This document shows positions 11,203 to 23,640 of a stretch of 64,000 bases of DNA, piece after piece; position 1 is the stretch's first letter, and each line of letters starts with the position of its first letter. The position numbers and the translations under genes were made by a program. A model generated the notes under the pieces. That model did not search any database, was not told the origin of the DNA, and saw nothing but the letters and a program-made list of their open reading frames with translations. The stretch covers positions 46,546,426-46,610,425 of the forward strand of contig NW_026262679.1 in NCBI RefSeq assembly GCF_021869535.1, written 5' to 3'. This stretch comes from Mytilus californianus. Lineage: Eukaryota > Mollusca > Bivalvia > Mytilida > Mytilidae.

Positions 11203-11949
11203 GAAAATGTTCTGTTTTCCTTCCTGGAGCTTAACTGAGTTCTCCCTAAGTTTTTATGGTTGGGTTCTTGTTGCTATTTTTTAATTTAGTTTTTAGCTGT
11301 TACGAGATTCTATTTTGAGTGTCTATGTTGTTTCTTTTGGTCAAACTATATTGTTTATTTTCTGTCGAGAGAACTTGATGTATTTTCATTTCAGTTTTCT
11401 CACAGATTCATATGCACTGATTACACATATGTTTATAGATTGGTAATGTTTTAGAGTAACACAAGAGACATATGTCTATCTGTCATGGTGTAAAGTCTCA
11501 TCACTGACTATCACATTCTGAATTTTTATTTATGTGTCATTAGTTAAGAAAAAAAACTACTAATCTTTTTCATGTGGCCTTTTTCGAGTTCAATTTCTAC
11601 AACTTGTATAGGTTTTGCTCATTTTGCGTTAATTTCTCGCATCGACAATTGAAATGTAGAACATTCAACATTGAAAGCAATCATACCACATCTCCTCATT
11701 TTTATATCAGACATCGCGTATTTGTTTGTATGTGCTTATTTGAAAAGACCTGAAGCAATTGTACGCGGAGTGACTTAAATCAATCATGACCCACTATACC
11801 AAATCATGACATAATCACTGTTTTAAACTCTCCTCGAAATGGAAACGATACCACTTGTGCAGTATTTCTCAATCAAAAATTAATCGGTATCAATCATGTA
11901 TATTTGAAATCCTGTCACAATAATTCGTCTGTTCTTCTTATTCAAATTT
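11203..11949. other. No gene seen; short tail 2 terminus
   Basis: AT-rich. A plus-strand match to the last ~35 bp of tail 2 (AGCAATCATACCACATCTCC) lies at 11676-11710, consistent with a severely 5'-truncated retroelement insertion. Confidence 0.45.
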
Positions 11950-12143
11950 CAGTTTTGATTGGTGGAGGAAGCCGTAGTGCCCGGAGAAAACCACCGACCT
12001 TCGATAGGAAAACTGACAATCCTAGTCAATTAAGATTGGAGTCGAGTGCACCCGCACGAGCTGGGTTCGTTTTCACAACCTCAGTGTTGACTGGCTAGTG
12101 ATTACAATAGTAACTACTTAGACCACTCGGCCACGGAGGCCCT
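11950..12143 (-). mobile_element. tRNA-derived SINE (Ser/Leu-like head), partial
   Basis: The minus strand begins GGCCTCCGTGGCCGAGTGGT, a tRNA-like A-box region, then continues through a disrupted B-box and the family body (CTGACAATCCTAGTCAATTA on plus) to TTGGTGGAGG. Compared with the full copy at 23245-23504 it lacks the 3' end, which is unusual for a retroposon and points to later deletion. Confidence 0.8.
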
Positions 12144-13299
12144 TTTTTGGATCATGAGAACATTTTCGAATTTTTAAGACAATGTGAATTGTAATTGACT
12201 TGATCATTATGTTATTATAATGTTTATATGGATATCTTTGTCCTTACGAATGTATCTTTCAAACATGTGTGTAAGTTTGTGTGCATATGTTCTTGTGTGT
12301 GTGCGTGTGCGAGAGCGAGATTTCTAAACAGTATAGATATTGTGTTGTTTAAAAGTTAAAAAAAAAAAGGGAGACACGAATTTGTTGTTAAGCGATTGCA
12401 TAATGCGTATATTTTAATACTGATGCAAATTAAACCTAAATAACTAAAAGTACATGAAAATATATATTTTAGTCATATCCATAATTTGGCCCACATATAT
12501 CTCGACGGCAGATTAATTATTTAATGCATTTCTGTGTGATATCTTTTATAATTCAATATCAATTAGACAAAGGATTCTCGTAGCCATTAACTAAACATTT
12601 GAAATAAATGTTAAAATAAACATATCAAAACAAACATTAACAAGTGTTACTATTTAACATACTATATTTTCATCACATAGAAATTGAATAAATAAGTTAT
12701 TGATAATAATAGCGAATATTTGTGATTACGCCTTGGATAAATGAGTTAAAACATTACAGATAAATCGAGCGATAAAACATATTCAATATTGTTAAAGCAT
12801 TTTATATCAAATATACATGTGCTTTCCTAATTTCAGTAAAACGTTAGATCAGTCTAATAAGCACTCCACGTGTTTCTGAATAACCATCATCCCGTTTATC
12901 GAAGCATTCTTAGGACTAGCTATATATTGGTTGCAACATTGGAAAGTTTACAGAAAAGTAAAGATTTAAGCTTTTCCACTTTATTCAGTAAAGTCTGTCG
13001 TTTGGAATTTGTTAATTTAGAATTCCTTATTTTTGCTCATATTTGTATTTTTCTTTGGCAGTTTTAACTACTCTGTATTCATATGAGAGATGCACGAGAT
13101 TTACCTTTGAACTCTGAAATGTATGAAAGTATGAAACTTAAAATTAAGATCCCTCAAAAGTAGGACCGATCTTAGGACACCTTCGTCAAACAGTATGTAC
13201 GCTCCTGACATGTTTTGGAAACCGGGCGCATAACAAGTTTCGAAACTGGAAAATTAAAATTTGCTTGAAAATAAATAATCACAAGCTGAACATGCATGA
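12144..13299. other. No gene seen
   Basis: AT-rich, with a short TG-rich stretch near 12270-12310 and no recognised repeats or domains. Confidence 0.45.
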
Positions 13300-13345
13300 C
13301 ATTTTTGACACTGGACGTTAAGCAATCAAAAACCAACCAACCACA
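13300..13345 (+). mobile_element. SINE 3'-end fragment (V-SINE/RUDI-like)
   Basis: CACTGGACGTTAAGCAATCA followed by an ACCAACC-type simple tail matches the 3' domain of the SINE at 957-1320, in the opposite orientation. The head is missing. Confidence 0.6.
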
Positions 13346-14611
13346 AGCGCCCAAATTAAAAAAAAAATATGCAAATCTTGAGAATTTATTAAAAAGTCTG
13401 GACAAATGAATATAAGTATAAAAACAAATGAAGAACCCTGAAATGCATGACATAATTATCCCAGTCTCGCCCGTAAATTCCTTCAAAAATAGAACGAATA
13501 GATCGATATACTAAAAGAATAACAAGACCGAAATATCCGGAAGACTCGAGGCGAATAGTTTGCAAGGTGATATATGAGTCTGGTGAAGAGGAACCAGCAA
13601 TATCCTATACTGGAAATTAACTGTAAGCTACATGTAAGTAAGTCTTTATTTATGCGCATATAATTGATTTCAGGGATATTAACTGATATCATATTTTATA
13701 CACACTCAGACAGAAAAGACATGTAAGAATAATTTAGAGATTTTTTTACATCTAAAACAGACTTTTAATGCATACTAACTTAATAGCCTTCATACATGCG
13801 AACTCATAAGTATTGTTAAATTATATATATGTAAATGAAATAAAATAAATCCATAACCAACTTTTAAAGTAATAAATATTTATTTATTTTCCGTGTGCAT
13901 TTCACATAATATTTTGATTAAGATACTTTGCTGTAATTCTTTTTCAGTAATATAATATATAAAAAAACACTAATTGGCCATACAATGATGCAATACAAAA
14001 GTCATTAGTGTTTCTTGCTTATTATATTTATGTACGGTTTGAAAATAAAACATACGGTCAAGTAAAAAAAAATCATCAAAGATTTAGTAACTGTGCCCTT
14101 CGTAAAGCAGATCTATTCTTAAACTGTCATAAATATAAGATATATTGCTAAATTCATAAACTAGAAAAACTAAAAATAACAAAAAAACACTACTTTACTG
14201 ATTTTTTCAACAATAACTGCATACATCAGTTAACAATCCAGATTTCTCTATAAGTATAAAAAAAAAACCAAACAAAAAAACTCCCAAAAAAACGATATTT
14301 ATTAACTCTCACTTTTGCTAAACCAAGCAGCAATAATGACCGATGTCGTTTTATAACCTCAACATTATAAAAAACCAAGCATTATGTTGACAAAATGTCT
14401 GGTATCTCAAACTGTATCTAAAGATTTGAGAAAGGACATTTTGCATTGGTGTAATATAATAAATTTGTTAAGAAATGTCTACTGTCGAGTGTTATATTAA
14501 AAGCAGGAATTATAACTACTAACATCGGTTTTGTGTTTGATAAATCAAAACATAACTAATATGTATTGTAACACAGTTATGAACACCTTTGTGCCTTCAT
14601 CCTGGCGATAC
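13343..14611. other. No gene seen
   Basis: AT-rich. ORFs on the minus strand overlap the SINE fragment and have no recognisable domains. Confidence 0.45.
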
Positions 14612-15325
14612 TTATTTTTTGGCATTGCACAAGGTCATGTTTTCTCCGACTTTTGAAGATATTTATTATTGATACTTATCCCACTTTATTACATTCACTT
14701 TGCCCGTCCGTCCGTCTGTCCATTCGTCCCTCCATTCGTACACGAACATTGTCGTCATAGTTTCTAAGACGGTTTTACTAAACAGAATTACTTTATATTA
14801 TTCAGTAGCTTGACAGTGATGAATTTTATCGTATGAGCACTTTTCGAATCTGTCAGATATCTTCTTCCTGTTTTAGCCGAGGAACTTTTAATTACGACTG
14901 GGGGTGTGTTTAACACGACAACTTGTGTATTCTTGTTTTATTCTGGGAAAACATACGTATCTGTTAGTTGTAATGGGATCTGTTCTACCTTTCAGATACT
15001 GCGAGTACTGTCAGGTTGATACTTTGTGTCTTTGACCTAGGTGTCGATTTGATGAGTCAAGCCCTTTTCAATTGATTTTGCAGTGTGTAATTATATTTTC
15101 CTGTAACACACCTATCCCCAGGTTTGGGAGAGGGTAACGCACTCAAAAACTTGTTCAACTCAGCAACATTTTTATGTGCATGTCCCAAGTCTGGAGTATG
15201 TAATTCTGTGGTTGTCATAGATTGTTGTGTGCCCTATTTTTTTTTTTATTGATTTCTTAGTATAATTCAGGACGCTGGTTTTCGCATTTGAATTGTTTTA
15301 CATTGTATCATGCGGGCTTATTACT
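14612..15325 (+). mobile_element. Retroelement tail 2, diverged and interrupted
   Basis: 14612-14660 (GGCATTGCACAAGGTCATGT) and 14985-15325 (landmarks CTGCGAGTACTGTCAGG and CATGTCCCAAGTCTGGAGTA) are in the order found in the lineage 2 element. About 330 bp of unrelated sequence separates them, containing a degenerate GTCC microsatellite at about 14704-14732. Confidence 0.65.
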
Positions 15326-15880
15326 TACAGAACCATATGAGTAGAAAATAGTAAAAAACTGGAAAAAAAGAAATTATAATGCAATTTGACATACAACGCC
15401 ATTTTGGAGTAGGTGACGTCTGTTGTCAATTCCACCGCTTGCAGTAGAATTCATTCGCAACAACGTTACGCAATCGCAGTTGACGTTTCCTGGATATGTT
15501 TTTGAAAATGCTTTATTTTGAACATTGTACTGGTATTGCATTTAAATTGGAAAAGCATCGGTGTATTTAAAGAGTTACAACTGTCAAATTGTTAATTGAT
15601 TTTACGGTCGAAAATGCAGTTTTATTATCGACGCGTACTGTACTTACTACACTTTTGTTCTTTTATACTTTTATTCCTGAAATTTCCAATAGTACACGAA
15701 AACAATAGGTAATAAGACATACACGTAGTGTGTGATGGTAATGATGCATAATGTAAAATGATTAAATAAAATCATATTGCTTTATTCTGAAACAATTTTA
15801 AAATAGTAGCTTTGATCTATTAGATTAAGCTTTATTCTTTAGTTATATGTTTCTACTGTAACAATGTAGTCAACGTTAGT
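15326..15880. other. No gene seen
   Basis: AT-rich sequence before duplicated block M3; nothing recognised. Confidence 0.45.
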
Positions 15881-17440
15881 ATCATTACATCTAATACTAA
15901 ATCATGGAATTAAACTCTAAGAGTAATAAAAGTTATAAATCTATTCTCATTTATATCAATATTTTACTAATATTCTCTTCTCGCTGTCAAATCAATTTCA
16001 GTTAATGGAAACTATTAACCCAAATATGAATAAGCAAATATATTACTTTAATATGACATATTCAATGAAAGCGGTTTCTTCATCCACCTTGGCTTTTCTA
16101 ATAACATCTTATTTTATTCCGTCTACGAATATAAGTTAGAAATTAATTCTGAAAAAATTATCCCCAAAATATGATTCAGCGATTATATGACACATTCTAT
16201 TAAAACGGCTTCTATAATTCACCTTGGCTTTTCTAATAATATTTATTTTATGCTGTCTGCAAATATGATTTATACATTTAGTCTAAAAAAATTAATCAAA
16301 CATTGAAGATTGATATAAATTGATGTTTGTTTTATGCCCATGACATAAAATTCAAATTAATGTGATGAATATTTATTAATTTATACATTTATAGTTCTCT
16401 TGAAAAAAAAACCCAGTGACAAGTAACAGTAAGGCAATCACTTGACGAATATTTACCGAATTAGACTTCCCACTGGGTTTGTACTTAAATGAGCAACACG
16501 ACGGGTGCACATGTCAAGTCGGATCTCTGCTTATCCTTCCGGAGCACATGAGATCACCCTCGGTTTTTGGTGGTGTTGGTGTTGCTCAGTCATTAGTTTT
16601 CTATGTTATGTTTTGTGTACTATTGTTTGTCTTTTGGTCGTTTTTCGTTTTTTGCAATGGCATTGTCCGTTTGTTTTCGACTCGTGAGTTTGAATATCCC
16701 TTTGTTATCTTTCGACTCTCTTTTACAAAGGGTTACTTAAAGTGCATTGCTGATGTCAAATCTTAGATTGATCAAATTAAACTTTAAACACATGAAGAGA
16801 TTTAGTACTTGAAATACACTGTTCATTTGTGTACATTATTGAAGATCGTATTATGACTTTTGCAGATTTTTTGTTATTATTTCTAATTTTATTTGGACGG
16901 ATTGAAGTCTCGATGAATTTTGACTTGCCTCCCTATTACATTCATATTAATATATTTATTATAATGACTTTGTGATGTAAACATTTCATTTCAAAACATG
17001 AAGATACTTTTGATTTGCAGGTATTGGAATTACAACGATGCGTATATTAAGCTCTTTTCGTTTCTAATGTTTTTCAAAGTCTAAGATTATTTTCTGCAAA
17101 ATAGATTCTAAAATAATAAATTCTAATAATCAAAATTTCTTCTGATTAACTAAGGTATTCTATTATAAGACATCATAAGCCATGATTGGTTAAATATAAT
17201 GAAAGTGAGAACTATTGCCCCACTTTAGTGAGATTCATTAGGAAACTACTTTTCATTACTAAAGCGTTTTATAAATGCTTTTAAAATCCACAAGACTTAA
17301 TAGCAACATAGGAAGTCGAAAAAAAAATATATATTATTTTATATAATAAAGTGTAAAGACTTAGAGAGATCAATGAAGTTGGCATTTGCATATAGGAATG
17401 TTGGTGTAGTAAGGTCATAAGTAATTTTATTCAAACGTCT
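15881..17440 (+). repeat. Diverged segmental duplication block M3, copy 1
   Basis: This block aligns collinearly with 35200-36640. Shared landmarks in order: TTCTCGCTGTCAA, ACATCTTATTTTAT, GTTTGTTTTATG, AAAGTGCAT followed by GATGTCAAATC, GACTTTTGC, AGTGAGATTCATTA, GGAAGTCGAAA, and ATTTGCATAT followed by GGAATGTT. Copy 1 carries repeat B at 16505-16730. Copy 2 lacks it but carries tail A at a different site. The 130-codon minus-strand ORF at 17339-17731 is not preserved in copy 2, so it is probably chance. Confidence 0.8.
16505..16730 (+). mobile_element. Interspersed repeat B, inserted in block M3
   Basis: It runs from GTCGGATCTCTGC to TATCTTTCGACTCTC. The corresponding position in M3 copy 2 (about 35690-35700) has no such sequence, so the insertion post-dates the duplication. 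Confidence 0.8.
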
Positions 17441-18057
17441 ACGTTTCGTGCTTTGAAAGATAGATGCAATCTTACGATTACTTACTGATTTTTGTAACCT
17501 TAATAACAATCTTGAGGTCTCGGTTAGATAAGTTCGTTGGTTGGAAGCTTGATACTTGCAAACTGAATAATATTTGAAATATTCTATCGCAGTCAACATC
17601 TTACTGGCTCTCGTACATTTTAAAAACGATAAATGATGCTCAAGCAAATCCGAAAACTGAATATACATTAGCATATTATCAGACAGCAAAAATATTAGTA
17701 AGATTCCAATCGACATTGACATCCTATTCAAATATTCAAATCCTCATTTTATCTACCAAACAGTTAAAATCGCTCACCAATAACTTATTGCCCGATGTTG
17801 GAATTTATTGAGAATTAACGCCAAAAACAAACTCCAGGGCCAATAAAACCATAGTATGAAAATACGGAGATGTGGTATGTTTGCCAATAAGACAAATATC
17901 CACACAAGTTCAAATGAAGTGGATATAATCAATTATAGACATCCGTACGGCCTGCAACAATGAGAAAAACCCATACCGTATATAGTCGGCTTTAAAGGGC
18001 CCCGACATGAAAAATAAGAAACAATTCAATTGAGAAAACTAACGGCCTAGTTTATAA

Positions 18058-18736
18058 CAAAACAATTTACAAAAAACAAATATAACAGGCATGAACCAAC
18101 GACAACCACTGAATTACAGGCTCCTGACTTGGGAAAGGCACATAAATAATGTGGCGGGGTTAAACATGTTTGTGAGCGCTCAACCCTTCCCCTAACCTGG
18201 GACAGTGGTGTTACAAAACAACATAAGAACAAACATAAAAATCGATTGAAAAGGGCTTAACTCATTAGATCGATACAAAGCAGAAAAAAAACATCTAACA
18301 AAACACAGACCGGACGTGGCAAAGTATTTATACATCCTTAACAACAAGAGACAACTAACGGCATAATTTATGTACAAAATAATGAACGAAAAACAAATAT
18401 GTTGCACAGCAACAAACGACAACCACTGAATTACAGACTCCTGACGTTGGCACAGGCACATATAGAATGTGGCGGGGTTAAACATGTTAGATACGCCAAA
18501 CCCTCCCCCTTACTTGGGACAGTGGTGCAACAGCACAACGCAAGAACACACTATACAAAACAATAAACGAAAAAACAAATATATTAAACAGCAACAAACA
18601 ACAACCACCTCTCAACTACAGGGTTCTGACTTGGGACAGGTACATATAGAATGTGGTGGGTTTAAACAAGTTTGAAGGCGCCAACCTTCCCCTTAACCTG
18701 GGACAGTGGTGTAACAGTACAACATAAGAACAAACT
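18058..18736 (-). repeat. Three subrepeats in the lineage 2 tail
   Basis: A block of about 170-175 bp occurs three times in the same orientation (18058-18228, 18379-18552 and 18568-18736). Each holds AACAAATAT, CAACCAC, TGACTTGGGA or a variant, and GGGACAGTGGTG. The first two are separated by about 150 bp of other tail sequence. Most other tail 2 copies have only one such block, so the tail has expanded internally here. Confidence 0.75.
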
Positions 18737-19009
18737 ATAAAAATCAATTGAAAAATAAGCTTAACTCATCAGATGGATACAAATAGAAATACATCTAACA
18801 AAAACACAGAGTGGACGTGGCAGGGTACTTATACATCCCCACAACAACAAAAAACTAAGTACAGATCTGAGAGTACTCGCAGTTACTGACAGCTAGTTCA
18901 AAGCCAATAACAACTCATAAAAGAAATCATGTATCTAAGACTAATATATCAATCAGTACACATCTAACATCCAATGGATTAAGTGTAAAGACGTCATTAA
19001 CAGTTAGAG

Positions 19010-19160
19010 GATTTGATTTTGATTTTTGGTGTTTTAACGCCACTTTTAAGCACCACTTTTGGGCTATTTCGTGGCGGCCAGTTTTTATTGGTGGAGGAAG
19101 CCGGAGTGCCCGGAGAAAACCACCGACCTTCGACAAAAAAACTGACAATCCTAGGACAGT
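19010..19160 (-). mobile_element. 5'-truncated tRNA-derived SINE nested in the Penelope tail
   Basis: It matches the 3' part of the SINE at 23245-23504 (GGTGTTTTAACGCCACTTTT on plus) but lacks the tRNA head. ACAGTTAGAGGA on the left and ACAGTCAGAGGA on the right form an imperfect 12-bp target duplication. The related element at 26095-26140 has the unoccupied site. Confidence 0.85.
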
Positions 19161-20480
19161 CAGAGGAAAACACGACCTTGTGCAATGCCAAAATATAGGT
19201 ATCGACAGATTGTAGTACCCTGAAAGTACATATGTGTATAACAATAATATTTAGTATGGTTTTAATTTACTGAAAACAAAATCAATATTTGAACAAATAA
19301 AAACAATATTCAAAGATCTAATTACAGTGTTGAATTGGTAACCTTTTAGAATAATTTTATTTAAAGGATTGATACGTTTACCCGGATCGTACATAAATTT
19401 CCGGACTCGGTAAACAACATCACCGTAAAATTTAGGATGAGCTATTTCGTCTGAAATAAATTTTTTACAGGTACAGCCAAATGCAAAAGCCAAAGCTTTA
19501 TTTCGTTTTGAATAATTTGTAGTAACGAAATCCCTGACTTGATAATTTACCAGTAATACATAGATTGCGTTCATTGAAATCCAAAACGTCACAACAGATA
19601 CAAGCATAGCGAACGAGTTGTGCTATCACCGTAAGATGGTGCCAAAGGAACATCCCCGTCCAAAAAAGGAAAATTATCAATAGGGAACGAAAAATCGTCC
19701 CGTTTGTCGTAATTTTAAATGTAGAGTTTCCGAATAAAACTGAAATATCTAAATCTAGGAAAGGACAGTTATTACCGTTTATATCTAATTTATTTAAAGT
19801 AAGTTCCTTTGGGTAAATTTCGGCAGTATAATTAGAAAATTATTGATTATTTAACGAAAAAATATCATCAAGATAGCGGTAAGTGTTGTTGAACTTATCA
19901 ATTAAATGGAATTTAGACGGGTCTTTACTGAGTTTGGTCATAACAGCACAGAAACAAGTCTGCTATTAAAGGGGCATAATTGGTGCCCATAGGAATACCT
20001 AAATCTGTCAATAAACTTTATTTCCAAAACGTACATAAATGTTGTCAAGGAGAAATTTTATGGCTTTAATCATCTCATCACACCTTCAGTAAGTATATCT
20101 AGCATAATTACCTTTCTCATTTGAGAATAAGGCTTTATATCATGAGTTACAGCAAATAAATTTGCAATCAGATTTATCAATCGACCATTTAATAAAATAG
20201 AAATACATTAGTTTGATAAGATTGTGTGGAAGTGTAGTTTAAAGAGTGGAAAAGTCAAAACTATCAACCGAATCAAAAGGACCATCAAAAGCACGTAATT
20301 TATCTAAAGCATCCAAAGATTTTTTTTACACTCCAAAAATGGTTAATTCTACTATTTTCATATGTTTTCATATTTCTATACGATATTTCAAGGCATAAAA
20401 TTCTTTGATGATAGTTAAGGAACTCGTTAAAAGCATATTAACCTTTTAACTGCACGATTGTTTCAAATCATTCTAAAAGT

Positions 20481-22004
20481 TATGAAAATGACAGAAATAA
20501 AATGTTCCCCCAAAATAAAAATAAAAGGATTTCCTTTAATAAAATTTTAAATGTATAATTTCATCGATGCAGTGTAGAATGAGACAGAACAGTCAAATCT
20601 TCTGATTTTCTGATTATTTCACAAGTATCTAAGTCATCTAGAACAGTAATGAATGTATTACAAAAATCCCCAAAAATTGTGCATGTTCATTAGAATCATA
20701 AATAAAAAAGAGGAATTCTCTCTGATAAAAAGTAAGCCATTTGTATCAACAATTCAATTATCATTCAATGTAATCCAACCCAGTTGACAAGGACCTGGTA
20801 TTTTTAAAGTGCGTTTGATATACATGTATGGGATTATATAATATCATAATTGATCGTTATGATTAGTCTCATTCAAACTTCAAATCAACTGGACAATTTC
20901 TTTTAAAGCAAGAGTTTTTCAAATTTACTATTTTAATTTTTTTAGGCATTATTTTGTCACGAAATTATGATTAGATGTTTTTTTAATGATTTATATCACT
21001 GGGATGCTGTTTCGTTGACATATATCCGAATCTACTTTATTAACATTCTACAGCAATCAAAAAATTAGATACTTTCTAGATTTGCATACTTATTTCTACA
21101 TGGAAACTCTTTAAAAGTTACGAACCACGAATTTTGTTCCTGCAAAACATCCATGTAAATTTTGCATCCAAACGACCGCATTTATATGATACTTGGATGA
21201 AATTTAAACATGTTAAATTTTGTTAGCATGATATTTGAACGTTCATAAAAATCTGATCGGTTGAGTTTTCAGTGTGATTTCATTTTTTGTGCAAAAAGTT
21301 GTCTAGTTGATATTACCGCTAAACATTTAGTATTCTTTCAAAATCATGTGTACATGTTAACAGTTCGGTAATGCTTGCAACACACCAAGTGTGAGTATCG
21401 AATCTGTTATGAACTACATATTACTTTAACTCCTTCGCTTTAACCGTCTCTAATCACGTATGTACATCATGTAGTATATCGTTACTGTTCAAACCGTTCA
21501 TGTATACACAGACATGAATTGCAGTGAAAAAATATAGGAATCATGTTCACTAAAGGACCAACAAGATTATATTTTCATTTTATTTTCATTTATAAACAAA
21601 TGTATTATGAAATATTAACTCAGTAATAAAGCGAAAGTTGTTAACGTTAAATATAATGCGTCTGCGGATTCAAAAGTAATGATTTCCGCATCAACTATTC
21701 TTATTTCTGCATTATTAAAGCCAATAAGTTACTGAAGTTTAACAATGTTCAAATTTCATAAATCTATAAAGAAGATGCAAATCAAACTAAACAAGAGGCT
21801 GTCAAAATATCAACAAATCCGGTTGTATTACATTGCTTAGTGTCATTGTTAAAGCAATGAAGGGCCATAATTCCTGAAGGGCGAAAGTGAAATTAGTCAA
21901 TATCGAACTAGACCTCCATTTTGTCATCAGAAGAAACATATTAAAATTTTAATAGCACTGGTTAAACGGTAAAGAGGTTATTGCACTGAAACTACATAAA
22001 TATA
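20481..22004. other. No gene recognised
   Basis: AT-rich sequence upstream of the lineage 2 RT. It may include unrecognised 5' parts of that element, but I could not identify RT motifs beyond 20480. About 21540-21660 resembles 23515-23650, an outer edge of the M1/M5 duplications. Confidence 0.4.
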
Positions 22005-22145
22005 AAAACATGAGGATGTGGAATGATTGCCAAGGAGACAAATATCCACCAAAGTTCAAATGAAGTGGATGTAAGCAATTATAGGCAACTGTATGGCCTT
22101 CAACAATGAGAAAACCCATAAAATGCGGTTTCCAATCAACGAACT
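22005..22145 (-). mobile_element. Retroelement tail 2, short copy
   Basis: It carries the minus-strand terminus with ATTGCCAAGGAGACAAATAT and GGCCTTCAACAATGAGAAAA landmarks. It is strongly 5'-truncated. Confidence 0.75.
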
Positions 22146-22384
22146 ACCATAATTCCTGTCATCAGTAACAACATATGAAAATAAGGATTTGAACATTACT
22201 TGTACAACTTAACCGCCATACAATCGCCAATCAATATACATTGTTCGTCGAAAATCCGTTAAACAATGAAGGGAATCGCATGCACTCGAAAAGGAATAAG
22301 ACATAGTTTGATGATAGGGTAACTGTAGTAGTAAATGTTGGAGAACGTAAATAAGAAACCAACCCAAAATCAGACATTTTGAGG

Positions 22385-22700
22385 TCAACATGTGTTCCTC
22401 AATCGGAAGCAAATTTCTATACGATATTTCAAGGCATAAGAAGCCCGTATGTGGACAAAGGATGATTGAATTCCAAAGATACTGCCAAAAATCCACCTAC
22501 AACATAGAAGTCTCAAATGGCCTAAATATGTACATTACTTTAAGAACATTTACTGTGATTGCACTTGCTCCTTGTCCAATTAGTAACCAAATACTAGTGC
22601 CGAAGTTGCTACTTACTTTATATTTAACTAATGGTAATTCAATATTCGCATCTCTTACTTTTAACAACGTTACAGGTCTTTACTGTTCTTCACAAAATCA
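22385..22700 (+). repeat. Diverged duplication block M5, copy 1
   Basis: It aligns with 24165-24450 (shared TCCTC, TCG-AAGCAAATTTC, GAAGCCC, ACTGCCAAA, CTGTGATTGCA, CTCCTT, GTTGCTACTTACTT) and weakly with 42800-42955. It contains a 123-codon plus-strand ORF (22390-22761). The sister copy is interrupted by several stops in that frame, so the ORF is probably fortuitous. Confidence 0.65.
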
Positions 22701-22739
22701 TTCCATTTATTGTTTTAGTGCTCTCTTTTACATAGTAAT

Positions 22740-23640
22740 GCAATTAGGAAAAGCAGTTTGAAGTAAAATATATTAGTCTGTTAGTAATATCTTACCGTTT
22801 AAGCCGTTTGTTTATCTTTATCTGATGAAATGCATTAGAAACATATATCTTTTGAAGATTATATAGTCCAAAACGTTTACATGTAATGTAACCAAGCAAT
22901 TACCGTTGGTTAAAAAAAATATACAGAGGATCAAATTCCCTAAAGTGTCAATTTAAGATTGGCTCTAAAGTGATCACCAATACTCGACCACAAATCTGTT
23001 CCCAAGTACTTTAATATAAATTATATCCTAAGGTTTACATTTGCATGTATAATCTTAATGACAACTATGGCGATGGAATAGTGTTTATTTATATACATAG
23101 CACAATCATATAATTTACTGTCTAAATAGTTCAGACATGCATGGTTGTAAATTCAATTGAAATGGCATGAGTCGAAACGAGATGAGAAATATTGCAACGA
23201 CTTCGTGACCATCTCAAATAATAAAAAAATACTACTTTATAGATTTGATTTGATTTTTGGTGTTTTAACGCCACTTTTAAGCACCGCTTTTGCGCTATTT
23301 CGTGGCGGCCAGTTTTTATTGGTGGAGGATGCCGGAGTGCCCGGAGAAAACCACCGACCTTCGATAGGAAAACTGACAATCCTAGTCAATTAAGATTGGA
23401 GTCGAGTGCACACGCACAAGCGGGGTTCGAACTCACAACCTCAGTGTTGAATGGCCAGTGATTACAGTAGTAACTACTTAGACCACTCGGCCACCGAGGC
23501 CCCTCTACTTTATAGATGAATCATGTTCATTAAAGAACCAAACTTAAGAGTACATTTTCAATTTTTATCAATAATGGAATATTTTGTAGGTATTGCGTGA
23601 TAGTTTTAACGTTAAATGAAATGCGTCACTCTGAGGTATC
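22740..23640 (+). repeat. Diverged duplication block M1, copy 1, with SINE
   Basis: It matches 40035-40640, 24480-24860 and, in part, 31862-32155. Landmarks are GTTTGTTTATCT, GAAATGCATTA, ACAGAGGATCA, AAGTGATCACCAATACTCGA, AATTCAGACATAC and CAATTGAAATAGCATGA (with variants). The SINE at 23245-23504 interrupts it, and the other copies show the empty site. Confidence 0.8.
23232..23517 (-). mobile_element. Full-length tRNA-derived SINE with 13-bp target duplication
   Basis: The body is 23245-23504 (260 bp). On the minus strand it starts GGGGCCTCGGTGGCCGAGTG, a Ser/Leu-like tRNA A-box region. The B-box is GAGTTCGAACCCC (about 23413-23425), and it ends in a GATT/AATC-type simple tail. Target duplication CTACTTTATAGAT flanks it at 23232-23244 and 23505-23517. 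Block M1 copies at about 40560 and 24835 lack the insert. Other members are at 11950, 19010 and 44050. It is Pol III-type and non-autonomous. Confidence 0.92.

Larger units (their letters stand above)
17855..20480 (-). pseudogene. Penelope-like reverse transcriptase element, lineage 2, decayed
   Basis: Read on the minus strand this is an RT remnant (about 20480-19230) followed by a 3' tail (about 19000-17855). In order the RT shows FDFSTL then a stop then TTLPHNLIK (about 20261-20223), a PMGTNYAPLIADLFL motif (about 19999-19948) and the catalytic YLDDIF box (about 19880-19857). Next come IYPKELTL, CPFLDLDISV and a C-terminal FYGDVVYRVRKF. These match the RT of Penelope-like elements. Several in-frame stops and frameshifts break it, although the YLDD aspartates survive. 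The FYGDVVYRVRKF end is followed by the tail 2 sequence that recurs throughout the window. A 5'-truncated SINE (19010-19160) is nested within it. The element's 5' end is not defined. Confidence 0.85.

Noticed and set aside
17339-17731. 130-codon minus-strand ORF
   Set aside because: The corresponding part of the M3 sister copy does not keep the frame; no domain recognised.
18047-18675. ORFs on both strands within the retroelement tail (61-97 codons)
   Set aside because: They overlap the triplicated non-coding module of the lineage 2 tail and differ among copies.
22390-22761. 123-codon plus-strand ORF
   Set aside because: The duplicated copy at 24170 has several stops in the same frame and I see no domain, so it is most likely chance.
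23405-23504. tRNA gene (Ser/Leu-like) on the minus strand
   Set aside because: A-box and B-box are present but the sequence continues into a SINE body and the element is flanked by target duplications; other copies share the body.
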